Positions 14,850-24,631 of a DNA stretch of 35,042 nucleotides are shown here, piece by piece. Where the stretch lies: the NCBI GenBank assembly GCA_934295165.1, contig CAKRAT010000018.1, positions 1-35,042 on the forward strand, in the 5' to 3' direction. Source of the DNA: an uncultured Dorea sp. (GTDB lineage: Bacteria; Bacillota; Clostridia; Lachnospirales; Lachnospiraceae). The position numbers were made by a program, and so were the translations under genes. The notes below the pieces were generated by a model. The model made no database searches, had not been told where the DNA came from, and worked only from the letters and a program-made list of their open reading frames with translations. Position 1 is the stretch's first letter. Each line of letters begins with the position of its first letter.

Positions 14850-15054
14850 ATTTTCCTCCTTTTTCTCTTTAAAATCAATAAGTATATAAAATGTATATTT
14901 TTTTATCTCATTCATTTTATATACTTATTATTATATTTATTATTTAGTTATGTTTTTGTTTTATTTTAATATTAATACATTTATTTTTTTAACATTCTAT
15001 TTATTAGAACCGGATATTTGTACTGCAATCCATTATTCATTTCGCTTTAACAAT

Positions 15055-16965
15055 TTATCTGTGATTTCCGCTCAGATACACCAGTAATACCGATATATCT
15101 GCCGGAGATACACCAGAGATACGTGATGCCTGTCCGATAGACACCGGTCTGTACTCTTTCAGCTTCTGAACTGCCTCAATACGGAGACTGTTCACTGCAT
15201 CATAATCCATATCTTCCGGAATCTTCTTATTTTCCATTTTCTTGAACTGCTCTACCTGGCGTTTCTGACGCTGGATATATCCATCATATTTCAAAGAAAT
15301 ATCTACCTGTTCAATCACTTCTGCGGACAGATCTTCCGGCAGTTCCGGTCTTGTTACGTCAATATCTGCAACTGCCTCATATGACAGTTCCGGTCTGCGG
15401 ATCAATTCTGCCAGACTGCTTCCTGAATTCAGCGGCGTACTCTCATACATTTCCAGAAGTTTCTGTACCTTCTCGCTCGTTCCTACATAAGCATTCTTCA
15501 ATCTGTCGATTTCCGACTCGATCAGTCTCTCTTTCTCCTTCAGACGGTCATAACGCTCCTGTGAGATCAATCCGGCTTCATAGCCTTTTTCTGTCAGGCG
15601 CTGGTCCGCATTATCCTGTCTCAGAAGCAGACGGTATTCTGCTCTGGATGTCATCATACGGTACGGCTCATGACTTTCTTTTGTAACCAAATCATCAATC
15701 AGAACGCCGATATAAGCCTCTGAACGGTCTAACACTAAGGATTCCTTGCCCTGCAGCTTTCTGGCGGCATTTATACCCGCTACAAGCCCTTGTGCGGCAG
15801 CTTCCTCATAGCCGGAGCTTCCATTGAACTGTCCTGCGCTAAATAACCCGCTGATATTCCGAAATTCCAGTGATGGTTTCAGCTGTCTCGCATCAATACA
15901 GTCATACTCAATCGCATATGCATTGCGCACAATTTTTACATTCTCCAACCCTGGAACGCTGCGGTACATTGCATACTGTACGTCCTCCGGCAGTGAACTT
16001 GACATACCGCCGATATACATTTCATCTGTCTCCAGCCCTTCCGGCTCAAGGAACACCTGATGACGCTTCTTATCTGCGAATTTTACAACTTTATCTTCAA
16101 TTGACGGGCAGTATCTAGGTCCCGTACCTTCAATCATACCTGAATACAGCGGTGATCTGTCCAGATTGGCACGAATGATATCATGTGTCGTCTCATTGGT
16201 ATAAGTCAGCCAGCACGAAGCCTGGTCAATCTGCACATCGTCCGGATTCGTGGTAAATGAAAATGGTACCACCCTCTCGTCTCCGAACTGCTCTTCCATC
16301 TTGCTGAAATCTACTGTTTTACGGTCTACTCTGGCAGGTGTTCCCGTCTTGAAACGGTACATCTTAATCCCCAGTTCTTTTAGACAATCTGTCAGATGAT
16401 CCGCTGCCTGCAATCCGTTCGGACCGGTATACTGACTTACGTCACCATAGATACAGCGCGCCTTCAGATAGGTTCCACTGCAGATGATAACCGCCTTACA
16501 GTGATACGTTGCACCGGAAAATGTCTGCACTCCAGTGATTTTTCCTTCTTCTACCAGGAGATTTGCTACCTCTCCCTGTTTGATCTCCAGGTTCTCCTGT
16601 GCCTCAAGCACACGGCGCATCGTTTTGCTGTAGGCTGCTTTATCAGCCTGTGCACGGAGCGAATGTACCGCCGGACCCTTGGATTTATTTAACATTTTTG
16701 ACTGGATAAATGTACGGTCAATAACCTTTCCCATCTCTCCGCCAAGGGCATCCAGTTCTCTTACCAGATGACCTTTGGAACTTCCTCCGATATTCGGATT
16801 ACACGGCATCATCGCAATACTGTCCACACTTACGGTAAATACCAGTGTCTGAAATCCAAGTCTTGCCGTTGCCAGAGCCGCCTCACATCCTGCGTGTCCG
16901 GCTCCAATGACAACAACGTCATATTTATCTTTATTTTCCCATACAGAATTTGCTGAATATCTCAT
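15055..16965 (-). CDS. mnmG: tRNA uridine-34 5-carboxymethylaminomethyl modification enzyme MnmG (GidA)
   Basis: With MnmE, this FAD enzyme forms cmnm5U at wobble U34 of certain tRNAs. The 636-residue length is normal. The N-terminal FAD-binding motif is [21 protein letters not shown] (from residue 17). GidA signature blocks include [18 protein letters not shown] and [13 protein letters not shown], and there is a helical C-terminal MnmE/tRNA-binding domain. The ATG at 16963-16965 lies inside the 3' end of mnmE (35-bp overlap), so the two are translationally coupled and stoichiometry may be linked. There is no strong Shine-Dalgarno site before it, which fits reinitiation. Confidence 0.97.
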   Translation of the reverse strand: MRYSANSVWENKDKYDVVVIGAGHAGCEAALATARLGFQTLVFTVSVDSIAMMPCNPNIGGSSKGHLVRELDALGGEMGKVIDRTFIQSKMLNKSKGPAVHSLRAQADKAAYSKTMRRVLEAQENLEIKQGEVANLLVEEGKITGVQTFSGATYHCKAVIICSGTYLKARCIYGDVSQYTGPNGLQAADHLTDCLKELGIKMYRFKTGTPARVDRKTVDFSKMEEQFGDERVVPFSFTTNPDDVQIDQASCWLTYTNETTHDIIRANLDRSPLYSGMIEGTGPRYCPSIEDKVVKFADKKRHQVFLEPEGLETDEMYIGGMSSSLPEDVQYAMYRSVPGLENVKIVRNAYAIEYDCIDARQLKPSLEFRNISGLFSAGQFNGSSGYEEAAAQGLVAGINAARKLQGKESLVLDRSEAYIGVLIDDLVTKESHEPYRMMTSRAEYRLLLRQDNADQRLTEKGYEAGLISQERYDRLKEKERLIESEIDRLKNAYVGTSEKVQKLLEMYESTPLNSGSSLAELIRRPELSYEAVADIDVTRPELPEDLSAEVIEQVDISLKYDGYIQRQKRQVEQFKKMENKKIPEDMDYDAVNSLRIEAVQKLKEYRPVSIGQASRISGVSPADISVLLVYLSGNHR

Positions 16966-18313
16966 TAACCAAATCTTCTCCTATCGTTTCGCCGGTGATA
17001 TTACCGAGAGCCTCATATGCATCCATAAGATCGATCGAATAGAAATCCTCCGGCATATCTGCGGCAATGCTGTCATTCACACGTTCAAGTGCGGCATATG
17101 CATCCTGAAGTGCTGTTTTCTGTCTCACATTCGTAATATAGATTTCATCATTAAATGTCAGTTCGCCCTGGAAGAACATCTCCTTTAACGTATCTTCCAG
17201 TTCTCCGATTCCCTCCACGTTCTTTGCGGAGATCTCGATCACCGGGAATTCCTCCGGCAGCTCTTCCTGATCTTTTTTCACCTGCATATCCAGATCGGAT
17301 TTGTTCAGCAGGATGATCGCACGTTTTCCTTTGATCAGATGCAGGATCTCTGCATCATTTTCATCCAGCGGCCTGGATGCATCGATCACATACAGGATCA
17401 GGTCTGCCTTGTCTGCATATTCTTTCGCACGGTCAACACCGATCTTTTCCACCACATCTTCCGTATCACGGATGCCGGCAGTATCCATGATATTTAAAGA
17501 AATGCCCTTCAGATTCAGGTGTTCTTCCAATACATCCCTGGTTGTACCCGCAATATCTGTAACGATTGCCCGGTCCTCACCGAGAAGTACATTTAACAGG
17601 GATGATTTCCCCGCATTCGGTTTTCCGAGGATGACTGTGCGTACGCCCTCCTTTATAATCCTACCATCATCACAGCTATCTAGCAATCTTTTCATTGCTT
17701 CTATGATCTCATCAACCACTTTTTTTAGCGTTTCCCCGTATCCATCGACGCTGATGTGCTCCGGATCATCCAGTGCGGTCTCGATAAATGCAGTGTGATA
17801 CAGGATCTTTTCACGCATTTCACTAATCTTATCTTTGATATTTCCCTTAAGCTGGCTCACCGAACTCTGCAGGGCATATTCGTTCTGCGATGCGATCAGA
17901 TCCCCGACAGCCTCTGCCTGTGAAAGATCCAGTCTGCCATTTAAAAATGCACGCTTGGTGTACTCTCCGGGCTCTGCCGGGCGCGCACCATTTTTGATCA
18001 GAAGCTCCAGAATACGCTTTACCACATAGACTCCGCCGTGACAGTTGATCTCCACCGTATCTTCGCCGGTGTAGCTGTGCGGCCCGCGCATCAGCATGAC
18101 CAGTACTTCGTCGATCACCTGATCTCCATCAACCATATACCCATAATGGATCGTATGTGATTGCTGTTCACATAACTTTTTCTCTTTTTTTCCTTTATAC
18201 ACCCGGTCTGCGATCTGAAATGCTTCCGGACCACTCATTCGTACAATTCCGATTCCGGAATTACTCATTGCCGTAGATATTGCGGCAATTGTGGAATTAT
18301 ATAATTGTTCCAT
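16931..18313 (-). CDS. mnmE: tRNA modification GTPase MnmE (TrmE)
   Basis: This GTPase works with MnmG on wobble uridine. The 460-residue protein has an N-terminal formyl-THF-binding domain ([13 protein letters not shown]), a helical domain, and an inserted G domain. The G domain has [29 protein letters not shown] and NKSD. The C-terminus ends FCMGK, keeping the conserved C-x-G-K cysteine. I start at the ATG at 18311-18313, with GGAGG just upstream ([14 protein letters not shown]). A TTG at 18346 would extend it through a terminator-like hairpin and is unlikely. It overlaps mnmG by 35 bp. Confidence 0.97.
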   Translation of the reverse strand: MEQLYNSTIAAISTAMSNSGIGIVRMSGPEAFQIADRVYKGKKEKKLCEQQSHTIHYGYMVDGDQVIDEVLVMLMRGPHSYTGEDTVEINCHGGVYVVKRILELLIKNGARPAEPGEYTKRAFLNGRLDLSQAEAVGDLIASQNEYALQSSVSQLKGNIKDKISEMREKILYHTAFIETALDDPEHISVDGYGETLKKVVDEIIEAMKRLLDSCDDGRIIKEGVRTVILGKPNAGKSSLLNVLLGEDRAIVTDIAGTTRDVLEEHLNLKGISLNIMDTAGIRDTEDVVEKIGVDRAKEYADKADLILYVIDASRPLDENDAEILHLIKGKRAIILLNKSDLDMQVKKDQEELPEEFPVIEISAKNVEGIGELEDTLKEMFFQGELTFNDEIYITNVRQKTALQDAYAALERVNDSIAADMPEDFYSIDLMDAYEALGNITGETIGEDLVNEIFSKFCMGK

Positions 18314-18334
18314 ATTTCCTCCATACTTTGGTAT

Positions 18335-18369
18335 CAAAAAAGACAAGGGCCGCTTAAAGACCCCTGTCT
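18335..18369 (-). terminator. Terminator-like hairpin between jag and mnmE
   Basis: On the minus strand an 11-bp stem (arms 18359-18369 and 18341-18351, two wobbles) with a 7-nt loop is followed by TTTTTT. The hairpin lies about 25 nt upstream of the mnmE ATG. It probably ends or attenuates the rpmH-jag transcript. Confidence 0.75.
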
Positions 18370-18374
18370 CTTAA

Positions 18375-19214
18375 TTATCGGTTATTTCTGTTTCTTACCA
18401 GTGTTACCACAACTCTTCTGTAAGGCTCTTCACCTTCACTGTGTGTGGATACTGCCGGGTCAGACTGCAGCGCAGAGTGAATGATTCTTCTCTCGTATGG
18501 ATTCATTGGCTCAAGAGAAACTGTCTTTCTTGTTCTCTTAACTTTACTTGCAATATTCTTTGCAAGATTTTCCAGTGTTTCTTTTCTTCTTCTTCTGTAA
18601 TCCTCTGTATCAAGTTTCACTCTTACATATCCATCCTGCATCTTATTGGCAACACGATTTGTAAGATACTGCAGAGAATCCAGTGTCTGTCCTCTTTTTC
18701 CGATCAGGATACCCATGCTGCTTCCTTCCATATTGATGGAAAGTGCGCCTTCTTCATCTACAGCAGATGTAACTTTTACATCCTCCATGCCCATTGCATT
18801 CATAACATCATAGATGAATTTCTCACATGTCTCGATCGTCTGTGGTTCCACTTTTGCAAGTTCTGCTTCCTTCTTTGGAGCAGATTTTACTTCCGGCTTC
18901 TCTTCTCTTGCCTGTTTTCTTGCGTGTGAATGTTCTTTTGCCGGTTTTTTTTCTGCTTTTTTCTCAGTTTTAACGCTTTCTTTTACCGGTTCTTCCACTT
19001 TCGGCTCTTCTTTTACAACTTCTTCAACAGGTTTTTCTTCCTGTTTTCTGCGGGCTTTGATCACAGCCTGCTTTCTTCCGATTCCAAGGAAACCTTCGCT
19101 TCCTTTTTCAACAACAATATAATCTAAACGATCACTTGTTACGCCTAACTGAACCAGTGCCTCTGTAATCGCATCGTCCAGTGTCTTTGCTGATAAGGTA
19201 ATGTAATCCTCCAT
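18375..19214 (-). CDS. jag: KhpB/Jag RNA-binding protein
   Basis: This cytoplasmic RNA-binding protein (Jag, KhpB, EloR) pairs with KhpA and, in streptococci, helps control cell elongation. The 279-residue product has an N-terminal Jag_N domain (1-55, with EGFLGIGRKQAVI). A long Glu/Lys/Pro-rich disordered linker (about 60-130) follows. A KH domain with GKRGQTLDSLQYLTNRV comes next, and the C-terminus carries an R3H domain (ERRIIHSAL, with R-x3-H). The gene lies 12 bp downstream of yidC, as in most Firmicutes. The linker is highly charged and on the long side. Confidence 0.95.
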   Translation of the reverse strand: MEDYITLSAKTLDDAITEALVQLGVTSDRLDYIVVEKGSEGFLGIGRKQAVIKARRKQEEKPVEEVVKEEPKVEEPVKESVKTEKKAEKKPAKEHSHARKQAREEKPEVKSAPKKEAELAKVEPQTIETCEKFIYDVMNAMGMEDVKVTSAVDEEGALSINMEGSSMGILIGKRGQTLDSLQYLTNRVANKMQDGYVRVKLDTEDYRRRRKETLENLAKNIASKVKRTRKTVSLEPMNPYERRIIHSALQSDPAVSTHSEGEEPYRRVVVTLVRNRNNR

Positions 19215-19226
19215 TACAGCCGCCCC

Positions 19227-20303
19227 CTAATCATTTTCGTTAAATTTCTTCACCATATTTGCCTTTGATGCGAGACTTCCCTTCTTCGCATTGTCTGCTT
19301 TCTGGTGCGCTTTTTCCACTCTGGCTTCTCTTTCTTTTTCACTTAAGTTAGATGTACTCTGCTTTTTCATTGATGCCTGGTTGTTCATATTCTTGGTATT
19401 CGTCTGAGCCATTGCTGCGATTCTTTCATTCTTCTCGCCACGTTTTACACGTTTTTCCTCAGCCTTTTCCTTGTTTTTCTCCAGGATCTCATCTACAGAC
19501 ATCTTGCTTAAGTGCTTATTGATAAATATCTGCTGAACGCAACGTACTACCGCACTGACGATCCAGTACAGACCGATACCTGTCGGAAGTGAGAATACCA
19601 TAAATACCGAAAACAGTGGCATTGTGATATTCATTGTGTTCATCGTAGATGCCATCGGGTTATCTTTATCAAGCTGCTGTCCGGAAATAGCCTGTGAAAG
19701 CTTGATACTTCCGTACTGTGTCAGACCAGATAATACCGGAAGCAAGATTGCAGTAATGATAATAACAACCGGTGCAAATCCATAGTCCCCGCTGTTCTTG
19801 ATCATCTGCATCGGTGAGATGGTCAGGTCAGGAAGGGTCAGGAATACATTTACTGCTTTTGGAGCTGTCTTGATCTCCGGAACATATTTCTGGATGTTAT
19901 AGATAACCGGGTACAAAGCAAACAACAGCGGCATCTGAATCAGTAACGGAAGGCATCCTGCTGACATCGATGTACCATATTTGTCATACACCTGCTGAAT
20001 CTCTTCCTGCTGTTTCATCATTGATGCCTGGTCTTTTTTATTCTTATACTTCTTCTGTATAGCCTGAATCTCCGGATTCATAACAGATGACATCTTCGAT
20101 GTTCTCTGCTGCTGTACTGTAAGTGGAAGTAATAACGTATACACAAAAATCGTATACAGAATGATCGACAGACCTACCAGTCCGTTATCGCTTGGCAGAC
20201 AGTTGTCCAGGAAATTATAGATAAAGTTCATTACCTTACCCAGAATCCAGCAAAGCTGTCCGACGATCGGCCAGTTAGCGGCAGTCAGTAAACTTGGTAC
20301 CAT
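19227..20303 (-). CDS. yidC: Membrane protein insertase YidC (SpoIIIJ/Oxa1 type)
   Basis: This protein inserts and folds membrane proteins, with or without SecYEG. The 358-residue protein has five membrane segments of the Gram-positive YidC type. A cytoplasmic hairpin follows TM2 (RTSKMSSVMNPEIQAIQKKYK), and LLPLTVQQQ and SAGCLPLLIQMPLLFALYPVI are family markers. A long basic, Gln/Asn/Ala-rich C-terminal tail (KNKEKAEEKRVKRGEKN onward) may contact ribosomes. I start at the ATG at 20301-20303, which has GGAGG 8 nt upstream. An upstream ATG at 20318 includes that GGAGG in its own codons and has no site. It does not begin with a lipoprotein lipobox. Confidence 0.95.
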   Translation of the reverse strand: MVPSLLTAANWPIVGQLCWILGKVMNFIYNFLDNCLPSDNGLVGLSIILYTIFVYTLLLPLTVQQQRTSKMSSVMNPEIQAIQKKYKNKKDQASMMKQQEEIQQVYDKYGTSMSAGCLPLLIQMPLLFALYPVIYNIQKYVPEIKTAPKAVNVFLTLPDLTISPMQMIKNSGDYGFAPVVIIITAILLPVLSGLTQYGSIKLSQAISGQQLDKDNPMASTMNTMNITMPLFSVFMVFSLPTGIGLYWIVSAVVRCVQQIFINKHLSKMSVDEILEKNKEKAEEKRVKRGEKNERIAAMAQTNTKNMNNQASMKKQSTSNLSEKEREARVEKAHQKADNAKKGSLASKANMVKKFNEND

Positions 20304-20335
20304 AATTTTTTCCTCCATATGTAGTTGTAATCTTT

Positions 20336-20548
20336 TTAAGGAACAGGGTCGTACCCTCCTCTGGTAAACGGATTACAGCGCAGAATTCTCCACACTGCCA
20401 GCCGTCCCCCTTTTAACGCGCCGTATTTCTCAATTGCTTCTTTCGCATACTGAGAACAGGTCGGATAAAACTTACAGGTGGAACCGCCCTTTACCGGAGA
20501 CAGATATCTCTGATAAAATCTGATGCCAGTGAGCAGAATCTTCTTCAT
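20336..20548 (-). CDS. yidD: Membrane protein insertion efficiency factor YidD
   Basis: This 70-residue peripheral membrane protein aids YidC-dependent insertion. The family signature is plain: [37 protein letters not shown] and [12 protein letters not shown]. The conserved cysteines in [12 protein letters not shown] are present. The gene lies 6 bp downstream of rnpA with a GAGGGG site overlapping rnpA's end, so the two are coupled. Confidence 0.96.
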   Translation of the reverse strand: MKKILLTGIRFYQRYLSPVKGGSTCKFYPTCSQYAKEAIEKYGALKGGRLAVWRILRCNPFTRGGYDPVP

Positions 20549-20554
20549 AATACG

Positions 20555-20896
20555 TTACCCCTCATCTATAATCTTATGAAGATGGGCCAGATGGAGCATT
20601 GCGCCGACAATCTCTTTATAACCTTTTCCTTTGGCGCCTATTCTTGCTATAACAATAATATCCAATCCACATCTGAACCGTTCTTCTTGTAATCTATAGC
20701 TTTCGCGGATTAACCTCGTTAATCTGTGCCGTACTATACTGTTTCCTACTTTTTTACTTACAGATATTCCTAATCGATTCTGACTTGTCCCATTCTCCAG
20801 TACATACATTACCAGATACTTGTTGGCATAAGATGTTCCCTTTCTATATATATATTGGAAATCTTTATTCTTTTTCAGTGATTCGGAATATTTCAT
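20555..20896 (-). CDS. rnpA: Ribonuclease P protein component
   Basis: This is the protein subunit that helps the RNase P RNA bind precursor tRNA leaders. The 113-residue, basic protein has the RNR motif region NRLGISVSKKVGNSIVRHRLTRLIRE, with an FQYIYRKGTSYANKYLVMYV start typical of RnpA. It follows rpmH by about 50 bp on the minus strand, the near-universal order. The N-terminus MKYSESLKKNKDFQ begins the ATG at 20896. Confidence 0.97.
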   Translation of the reverse strand: MKYSESLKKNKDFQYIYRKGTSYANKYLVMYVLENGTSQNRLGISVSKKVGNSIVRHRLTRLIRESYRLQEERFRCGLDIIVIARIGAKGKGYKEIVGAMLHLAHLHKIIDEG

Positions 20897-20949
20897 TTTG
20901 TAATTCTCCTAATTATTCTGAGTAGAAGAAAAGGCCACATATATGCGGC

Positions 20950-21084
20950 CTACGCTGATAATCTCTTTCTTCCTTTTGCTCTTCTTGCAGCAAGTACTTT
21001 TCTTCCACCTGCTGTGCTCATTCTAGATCTGAAGCCATGTACTTTAGCTCTCTGTCTCTTTTTTGGCTGGAATGTCATCTTCAT
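20950..21084 (-). CDS. rpmH: 50S ribosomal protein L34
   Basis: This 44-residue, Arg/Lys-rich protein lies in the large ribosomal subunit near the peptide tunnel. The sequence is essentially invariant: [18 protein letters not shown], then [22 protein letters not shown]. The ATG at 21082-21084 has AAGGAGG upstream. A longer reading frame to 21135 is not used. Confidence 0.98.
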   Translation of the reverse strand: MKMTFQPKKRQRAKVHGFRSRMSTAGGRKVLAARRAKGRKRLSA

Positions 21085-21150
21085 GGATATCCACCTCCTT
21101 ATTTTATTCCAAGGGATGTTCTCCCTAATTTTCATAAGACATCAGCCTTG

Positions 21151-21179
21151 ATTATATTAAAAAAACCGCTCTACGTCAA
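21151..21179 (-). promoter_or_regulatory. Promoter of the rpmH operon
   Basis: On the minus strand, TTGACG (21174-21179) and TATAAT (21151-21156) are separated by 17 bp. They lie about 65 bp before the rpmH start codon and within about 30 bp of the DnaA boxes. Confidence 0.75.
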
Positions 21180-21369
21180 GCAAATCCGCAAATTTTTAAA
21201 ATATATTTATCCACATTTTGTGGAAAACTTTGTGGATTTCTGTGGATAACGTGTGGAAATCATATAATTTTTTAATTTTTTCCCCTTTACATACGCATTT
21301 TTACTATGTTGATAATTGGGATTGAGTTTTCCACAGTTTCCCACATGCATCAAAGTGCACGATTAAAGA

Positions 21370-21398
21370 TTGCCTAAAGCAACTTTTTGATGTACAAT
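21370..21398 (+). promoter_or_regulatory. Predicted promoter of dnaA
   Basis: TTGCCT (21370-21375), 17-bp spacer, TACAAT (21393-21398). This is about 55 bp upstream of the dnaA ATG and downstream of the box cluster, so autoregulation by DnaA would be possible. Confidence 0.5.
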
Positions 21399-21454
21399 GT
21401 AGAAGAGTGGGTTTATAGGTGAAAATCCGCGAATCAGACAGATTAGGAGTAAAT

Positions 21455-22843
21455 ATGATGAATACAGTAAAGGAAAAATGGCCTGAAATTATCGAACATC
21501 TCAGGGTGGAACACGAGTTATCCAATGTATCATTTAATACATGGATACAACCGTTGAAGGTCTACGATGTTGTAGACAATACCGTATTTATATTAGTAAA
21601 TATGAATGCGAGTGTAGAATATATAGAAAAAAAATATCAGCTTCCATTAAAGGTATGTATTGCGGAGACTACCGGAACTGAATATGACGTTGTCTTCATT
21701 TCGGAAGATGATGACAGACTGAATGAAATCCAGAATATGGCCATTGAAGCGAATCAGAAGAAAAAAAGCAAAAGTGCTGCGGAGAAAGCCGGGCTGAATC
21801 CGAAGTATACTTTTGATACCTTCGTTGTCGGCGGGAATAATAATTTCGCCCACGCAGCTTCCCTTGCTGTTGCCGAATCTCCGGGAGAAGTGTACAATCC
21901 TCTCTTCTTATATGGAGGTGTTGGACTTGGAAAGACCCATTTGATGCACTCGATCGCGCATTTTATTCTGGACAAGAATCCAAAGAAAAAAGTACTCTAT
22001 GTAACCAGTGAGACATTTACAAATGAGCTGATCGAAGCTCTGAAGAATGGTAAAACCGCCGGAAACGAGTCCGCAATGTCGAAATTTCGCGATAAATACC
22101 GTAATAATGATGTACTTTTGATCGATGATATCCAGTTCATTATAGGAAAAGAAAGTACACAGGAAGAATTCTTCCATACATTTAACCATCTGCATACTTC
22201 CGGAAAGCAGATCATCATATCGTCTGATAAGCCGCCGAAAGATATTGAGACTTTGGAGGCCAGACTTCGTACGCGCTTTGAGTGGGGTCTGATTGCTGAT
22301 ATTTCATCACCTAACTATGAAACCCGTATGGCGATTCTTCAGAAGAAGATCGAACTGGATCATTTGGAAAAATACAACATTCCGAATGATGTACTCGAAT
22401 ATATCGCAACGAACGTTAAGACAAATATCCGAGAACTGGAGGGCTCTCTTAATAAGCTGATCGCACTTTATAAGCTGAACAATAACGGATCCATCGATAT
22501 TGCGCTTGCAGCAGAAGCATTAAAAGACATCATTTCTTCGGATAATAAGAGAGAAGTTACACCGGAACTGATCCTGGATATCGTTTCCGATCATTTTGGT
22601 GTGTCTATTGCCGACCTCAAAGGCGGCAAACGTAACGCCGAGATCGTCTTTCCGCGCCAGATTGCCATGTATCTGATCCGTAATATGACAGAAACTTCAT
22701 TAAAAGCAGTCGGTGTCATCCTTGGGGGAAAAGATCATTCTACCATCAAACATGGAATCGAAAAAATCGAGAACGAATTACAGGCGGACGAGACTCTTTC
22801 TAACACTATTAATATCATAAAGAAGAAGATCAACCCGGCTTAG
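21455..22843 (+). CDS. dnaA: Chromosomal replication initiator DnaA
   Basis: This AAA+ ATPase binds DnaA boxes and opens oriC. The 462-residue protein has domain I (MMNTVKEKWPEIIEHL), a short linker, and domain III. Domain III has Walker A GGVGLGKTHL, Walker B LLIDDIQF and sensor/ISM blocks including LRTRFEWGL. Domain IV contains GGKDHSTIKHGIEKI, the DNA-contact signature. The ATG at 21455 has TTAGGAG upstream. A GTG at 21419 would add 12 residues and is less likely. DnaA boxes lie on both sides of the gene, which makes a bipartite origin likely. Confidence 0.98.
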   Translation: MMNTVKEKWPEIIEHLRVEHELSNVSFNTWIQPLKVYDVVDNTVFILVNMNASVEYIEKKYQLPLKVCIAETTGTEYDVVFISEDDDRLNEIQNMAIEANQKKKSKSAAEKAGLNPKYTFDTFVVGGNNNFAHAASLAVAESPGEVYNPLFLYGGVGLGKTHLMHSIAHFILDKNPKKKVLYVTSETFTNELIEALKNGKTAGNESAMSKFRDKYRNNDVLLIDDIQFIIGKESTQEEFFHTFNHLHTSGKQIIISSDKPPKDIETLEARLRTRFEWGLIADISSPNYETRMAILQKKIELDHLEKYNIPNDVLEYIATNVKTNIRELEGSLNKLIALYKLNNNGSIDIALAAEALKDIISSDNKREVTPELILDIVSDHFGVSIADLKGGKRNAEIVFPRQIAMYLIRNMTETSLKAVGVILGGKDHSTIKHGIEKIENELQADETLSNTINIIKKKINPA

Positions 22844-23147
22844 CCTTATTTTGCTGTTTTTAGCTGTGAATAACTATGTGGAAAATCTGAACATCATATG
22901 TGGATAACTATGGGATAGCCTTGGGAAAACCACAGGATTTCTGTAACTGTCTTTAGAAACGGAAAAGTTTTCAACAACAGTTCCACACATAATCCAGTCG
23001 GATTCCACAGAGTTTTCAAAGCTGATTTTCCTTGCAAACAGTGGGCTGGAGGCACTTTTCCTCTTTTCCACATCCCCTAAGACGGCTGAGGCGGAAACTA
23101 TTTTATTTATTTATCCATTACACACGTGCGAAAGGAGTTATACACAC
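22844..23147. other. oriC part 2: DnaA boxes between dnaA and dnaN
   Basis: Box-like sequences lie at 22865 (TGTGAATAA), 22877 (TGTGGAAAA), 22899 (TGTGGATAA, consensus), 23064 (TTTTCCACA), 23111 (TTATCCATT) and 23138 (TTATACACA). The last overlaps the spacer between the dnaN ribosome-binding site and its ATG. No gene lies here. 22870-23100 also contains several TTCCACA-type matches. This is consistent with a second half of oriC. Confidence 0.8.
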
Positions 23148-24257
23148 ATGAAAATTACCTGCAGTAAATCGAATCTGGTCAAAGGTGTCAGTATTGTTTC
23201 CAAAGCAGTTCCTTCTAAAACAACAATGCCAATCCTTGAATGTATCTTAATTGATGCAACAACAGATATTATCAAATTAACAGCTAATGATATGGAACTT
23301 GGTATCATGACAGAGATCTCCGGAGACATCATTGATCGTGGTATGATCGCAATCGATGCGAAGATTTTTTCAGAAATCGTTCGAAAACTTCCGGATAATG
23401 AAGTAACAATCGAAACTTTAGATAATCTTCAGACAGTGATCACCTGTGAAAAAGCAAAATTCGATATTGCCGGCAAACCAGGTGATGAATTTGCTTACTT
23501 ACCAATTATCGAAAAAGAAGATTCTATTGAAATCTCTCAATTCACATTAAAAGAAGTTATTCGTCAGACTATTTTCTCAATCTCTGACAGTGAGAGCAAC
23601 AAGCTCATGACCGGTGAATTGTTTGATATCAGCGACAATATTCTGAAAGTTGTTTCGCTTGACGGACACAGGATTTCCATCCGCAAGGTTCCACTGAAAA
23701 AAAGTGTTGCGGACAGAAAACTGGTTGTACCGGGAAAAACCCTGATCGAGATCAGTAAGATTCTTTCCGGGGAGGCTGAAAATGTGGTATCGATTTCATA
23801 TACAAAGAACCATATCGTGTTCGAATTTGATAATACCATCGTGGTATCCCGCCTGATCGAAGGTGAATACTTCAGAATCGATCAGATGTTATCCAGTGAT
23901 TACGAGACAAAAGTAAGAATCAACAAAAAAGAACTGCTCAGCTGTATTGACCGTGCAACACTTCTGGTAAAAGAAGGCGATAAAAAACCAATTATCATCA
24001 ACATCGGTGATGAACTGATGGAATTAAAGATCAAATCCCAGATCGGATCCATGAATGAAGAGATCATGATCGCAAAAGAAGGAAAAGATCTGCTGATCGG
24101 ATTCAATCCGAAATTTCTGATCGATGCACTCCGTGTTATCGATGACGAGGAAGTGACGATCTATCTGATGAATGCAAAAGCACCTTGCTTTATCAAGGAT
24201 GATGCGGAAAGTTATGTCTACCTGATCCTTCCGGTCAACTTTAACTCCGCAGCATAG
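23148..24257 (+). CDS. dnaN: DNA polymerase III sliding clamp (beta subunit)
   Basis: This ring-shaped processivity clamp tethers polymerase III and many repair proteins to DNA. The 369-residue length fits three tandem clamp domains. N-terminal family sequence is MKITCSKSNLVKGVSIVSKAVPSKTTMPILECILID. The end of domain 3 (YVYLILPVNFN) has the conserved C-terminal form. The ATG is preceded by AAAGGAG, with a DnaA-box-like TTATACACA in between. Following dnaA is the usual arrangement. Codon use and length are normal. Confidence 0.98.
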   Translation: MKITCSKSNLVKGVSIVSKAVPSKTTMPILECILIDATTDIIKLTANDMELGIMTEISGDIIDRGMIAIDAKIFSEIVRKLPDNEVTIETLDNLQTVITCEKAKFDIAGKPGDEFAYLPIIEKEDSIEISQFTLKEVIRQTIFSISDSESNKLMTGELFDISDNILKVVSLDGHRISIRKVPLKKSVADRKLVVPGKTLIEISKILSGEAENVVSISYTKNHIVFEFDNTIVVSRLIEGEYFRIDQMLSSDYETKVRINKKELLSCIDRATLLVKEGDKKPIIINIGDELMELKIKSQIGSMNEEIMIAKEGKDLLIGFNPKFLIDALRVIDDEEVTIYLMNAKAPCFIKDDAESYVYLILPVNFNSAA

Positions 24258-24263
24258 GACTGT

Positions 24264-24293
24264 CCCGGAAGACCTGAAGAGATCCTTTCCGGG
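24264..24293 (+). other. Hairpin between dnaN and the S4 gene
   Basis: CCCGGAA (24264-24270) pairs with TTCCGGG (24287-24293), 16 nt loop. No T-run follows, so it is not a clear terminator and the two genes are probably co-transcribed. The remaining gap (24294-24432) shows no feature beyond AT-rich DNA. Confidence 0.4.
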
Positions 24294-24432
24294 TACAAAA
24301 TAAAAAACAAGATAAAATGCAGGAATGCTTGCAAAACTGTATAGCAATGAGTATAATAAAACAACGGCTAAACAAAGAGAAATATGCATAAAAATACAAA
24401 GAAATGCATACCCAAGAGAGGATACAAGACGT

Positions 24433-24631
24433 ATGGAGACAATTATATTACGAGGTGAATATATCAAGCTTGGACAGGCTTTAAAAGCTGCGGGAATGGT
24501 GGAATCCGGAGTAGAAGCAAAAGAAGTGATACAGGAAGGTCTGGTCATGGTAAATGGCGAGACAGATACACGCCGCGGACGTAAGTTATATGGCGGCGAT
24601 ATCGTATTATTTGACGGAGAAGAGATTAGAA

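Larger units (their letters stand above)
21085..21454. other. oriC part 1: DnaA-box cluster upstream of dnaA
   Basis: Intergenic region between divergent rpmH and dnaA. DnaA-box-like sequences lie at 21207 (TTATCCACA), 21219 (TGTGGAAAA), 21231 (TGTGGATTT), 21241 (TGTGGATAA) and 21252 (TGTGGAAAT), about 10-12 bp apart, with another at 21327 (TTTTCCACA). AT-rich stretches near 21180-21206 and 21262-21305 are candidates for unwinding or promoter DNA. I call this part of oriC from box density and the rpmH/dnaA setting. The exact unwinding element is not resolvable by eye. Confidence 0.85.

Noticed and set aside
17301..17798. 165-residue frame opposite mnmE
   Set aside because: Antisense shadow with Ser/Arg-rich composition typical of reverse-strand reading.
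24264..24293. Intrinsic terminator after dnaN
   Set aside because: The hairpin is real but no T-run follows, so it is listed only as a hairpin.
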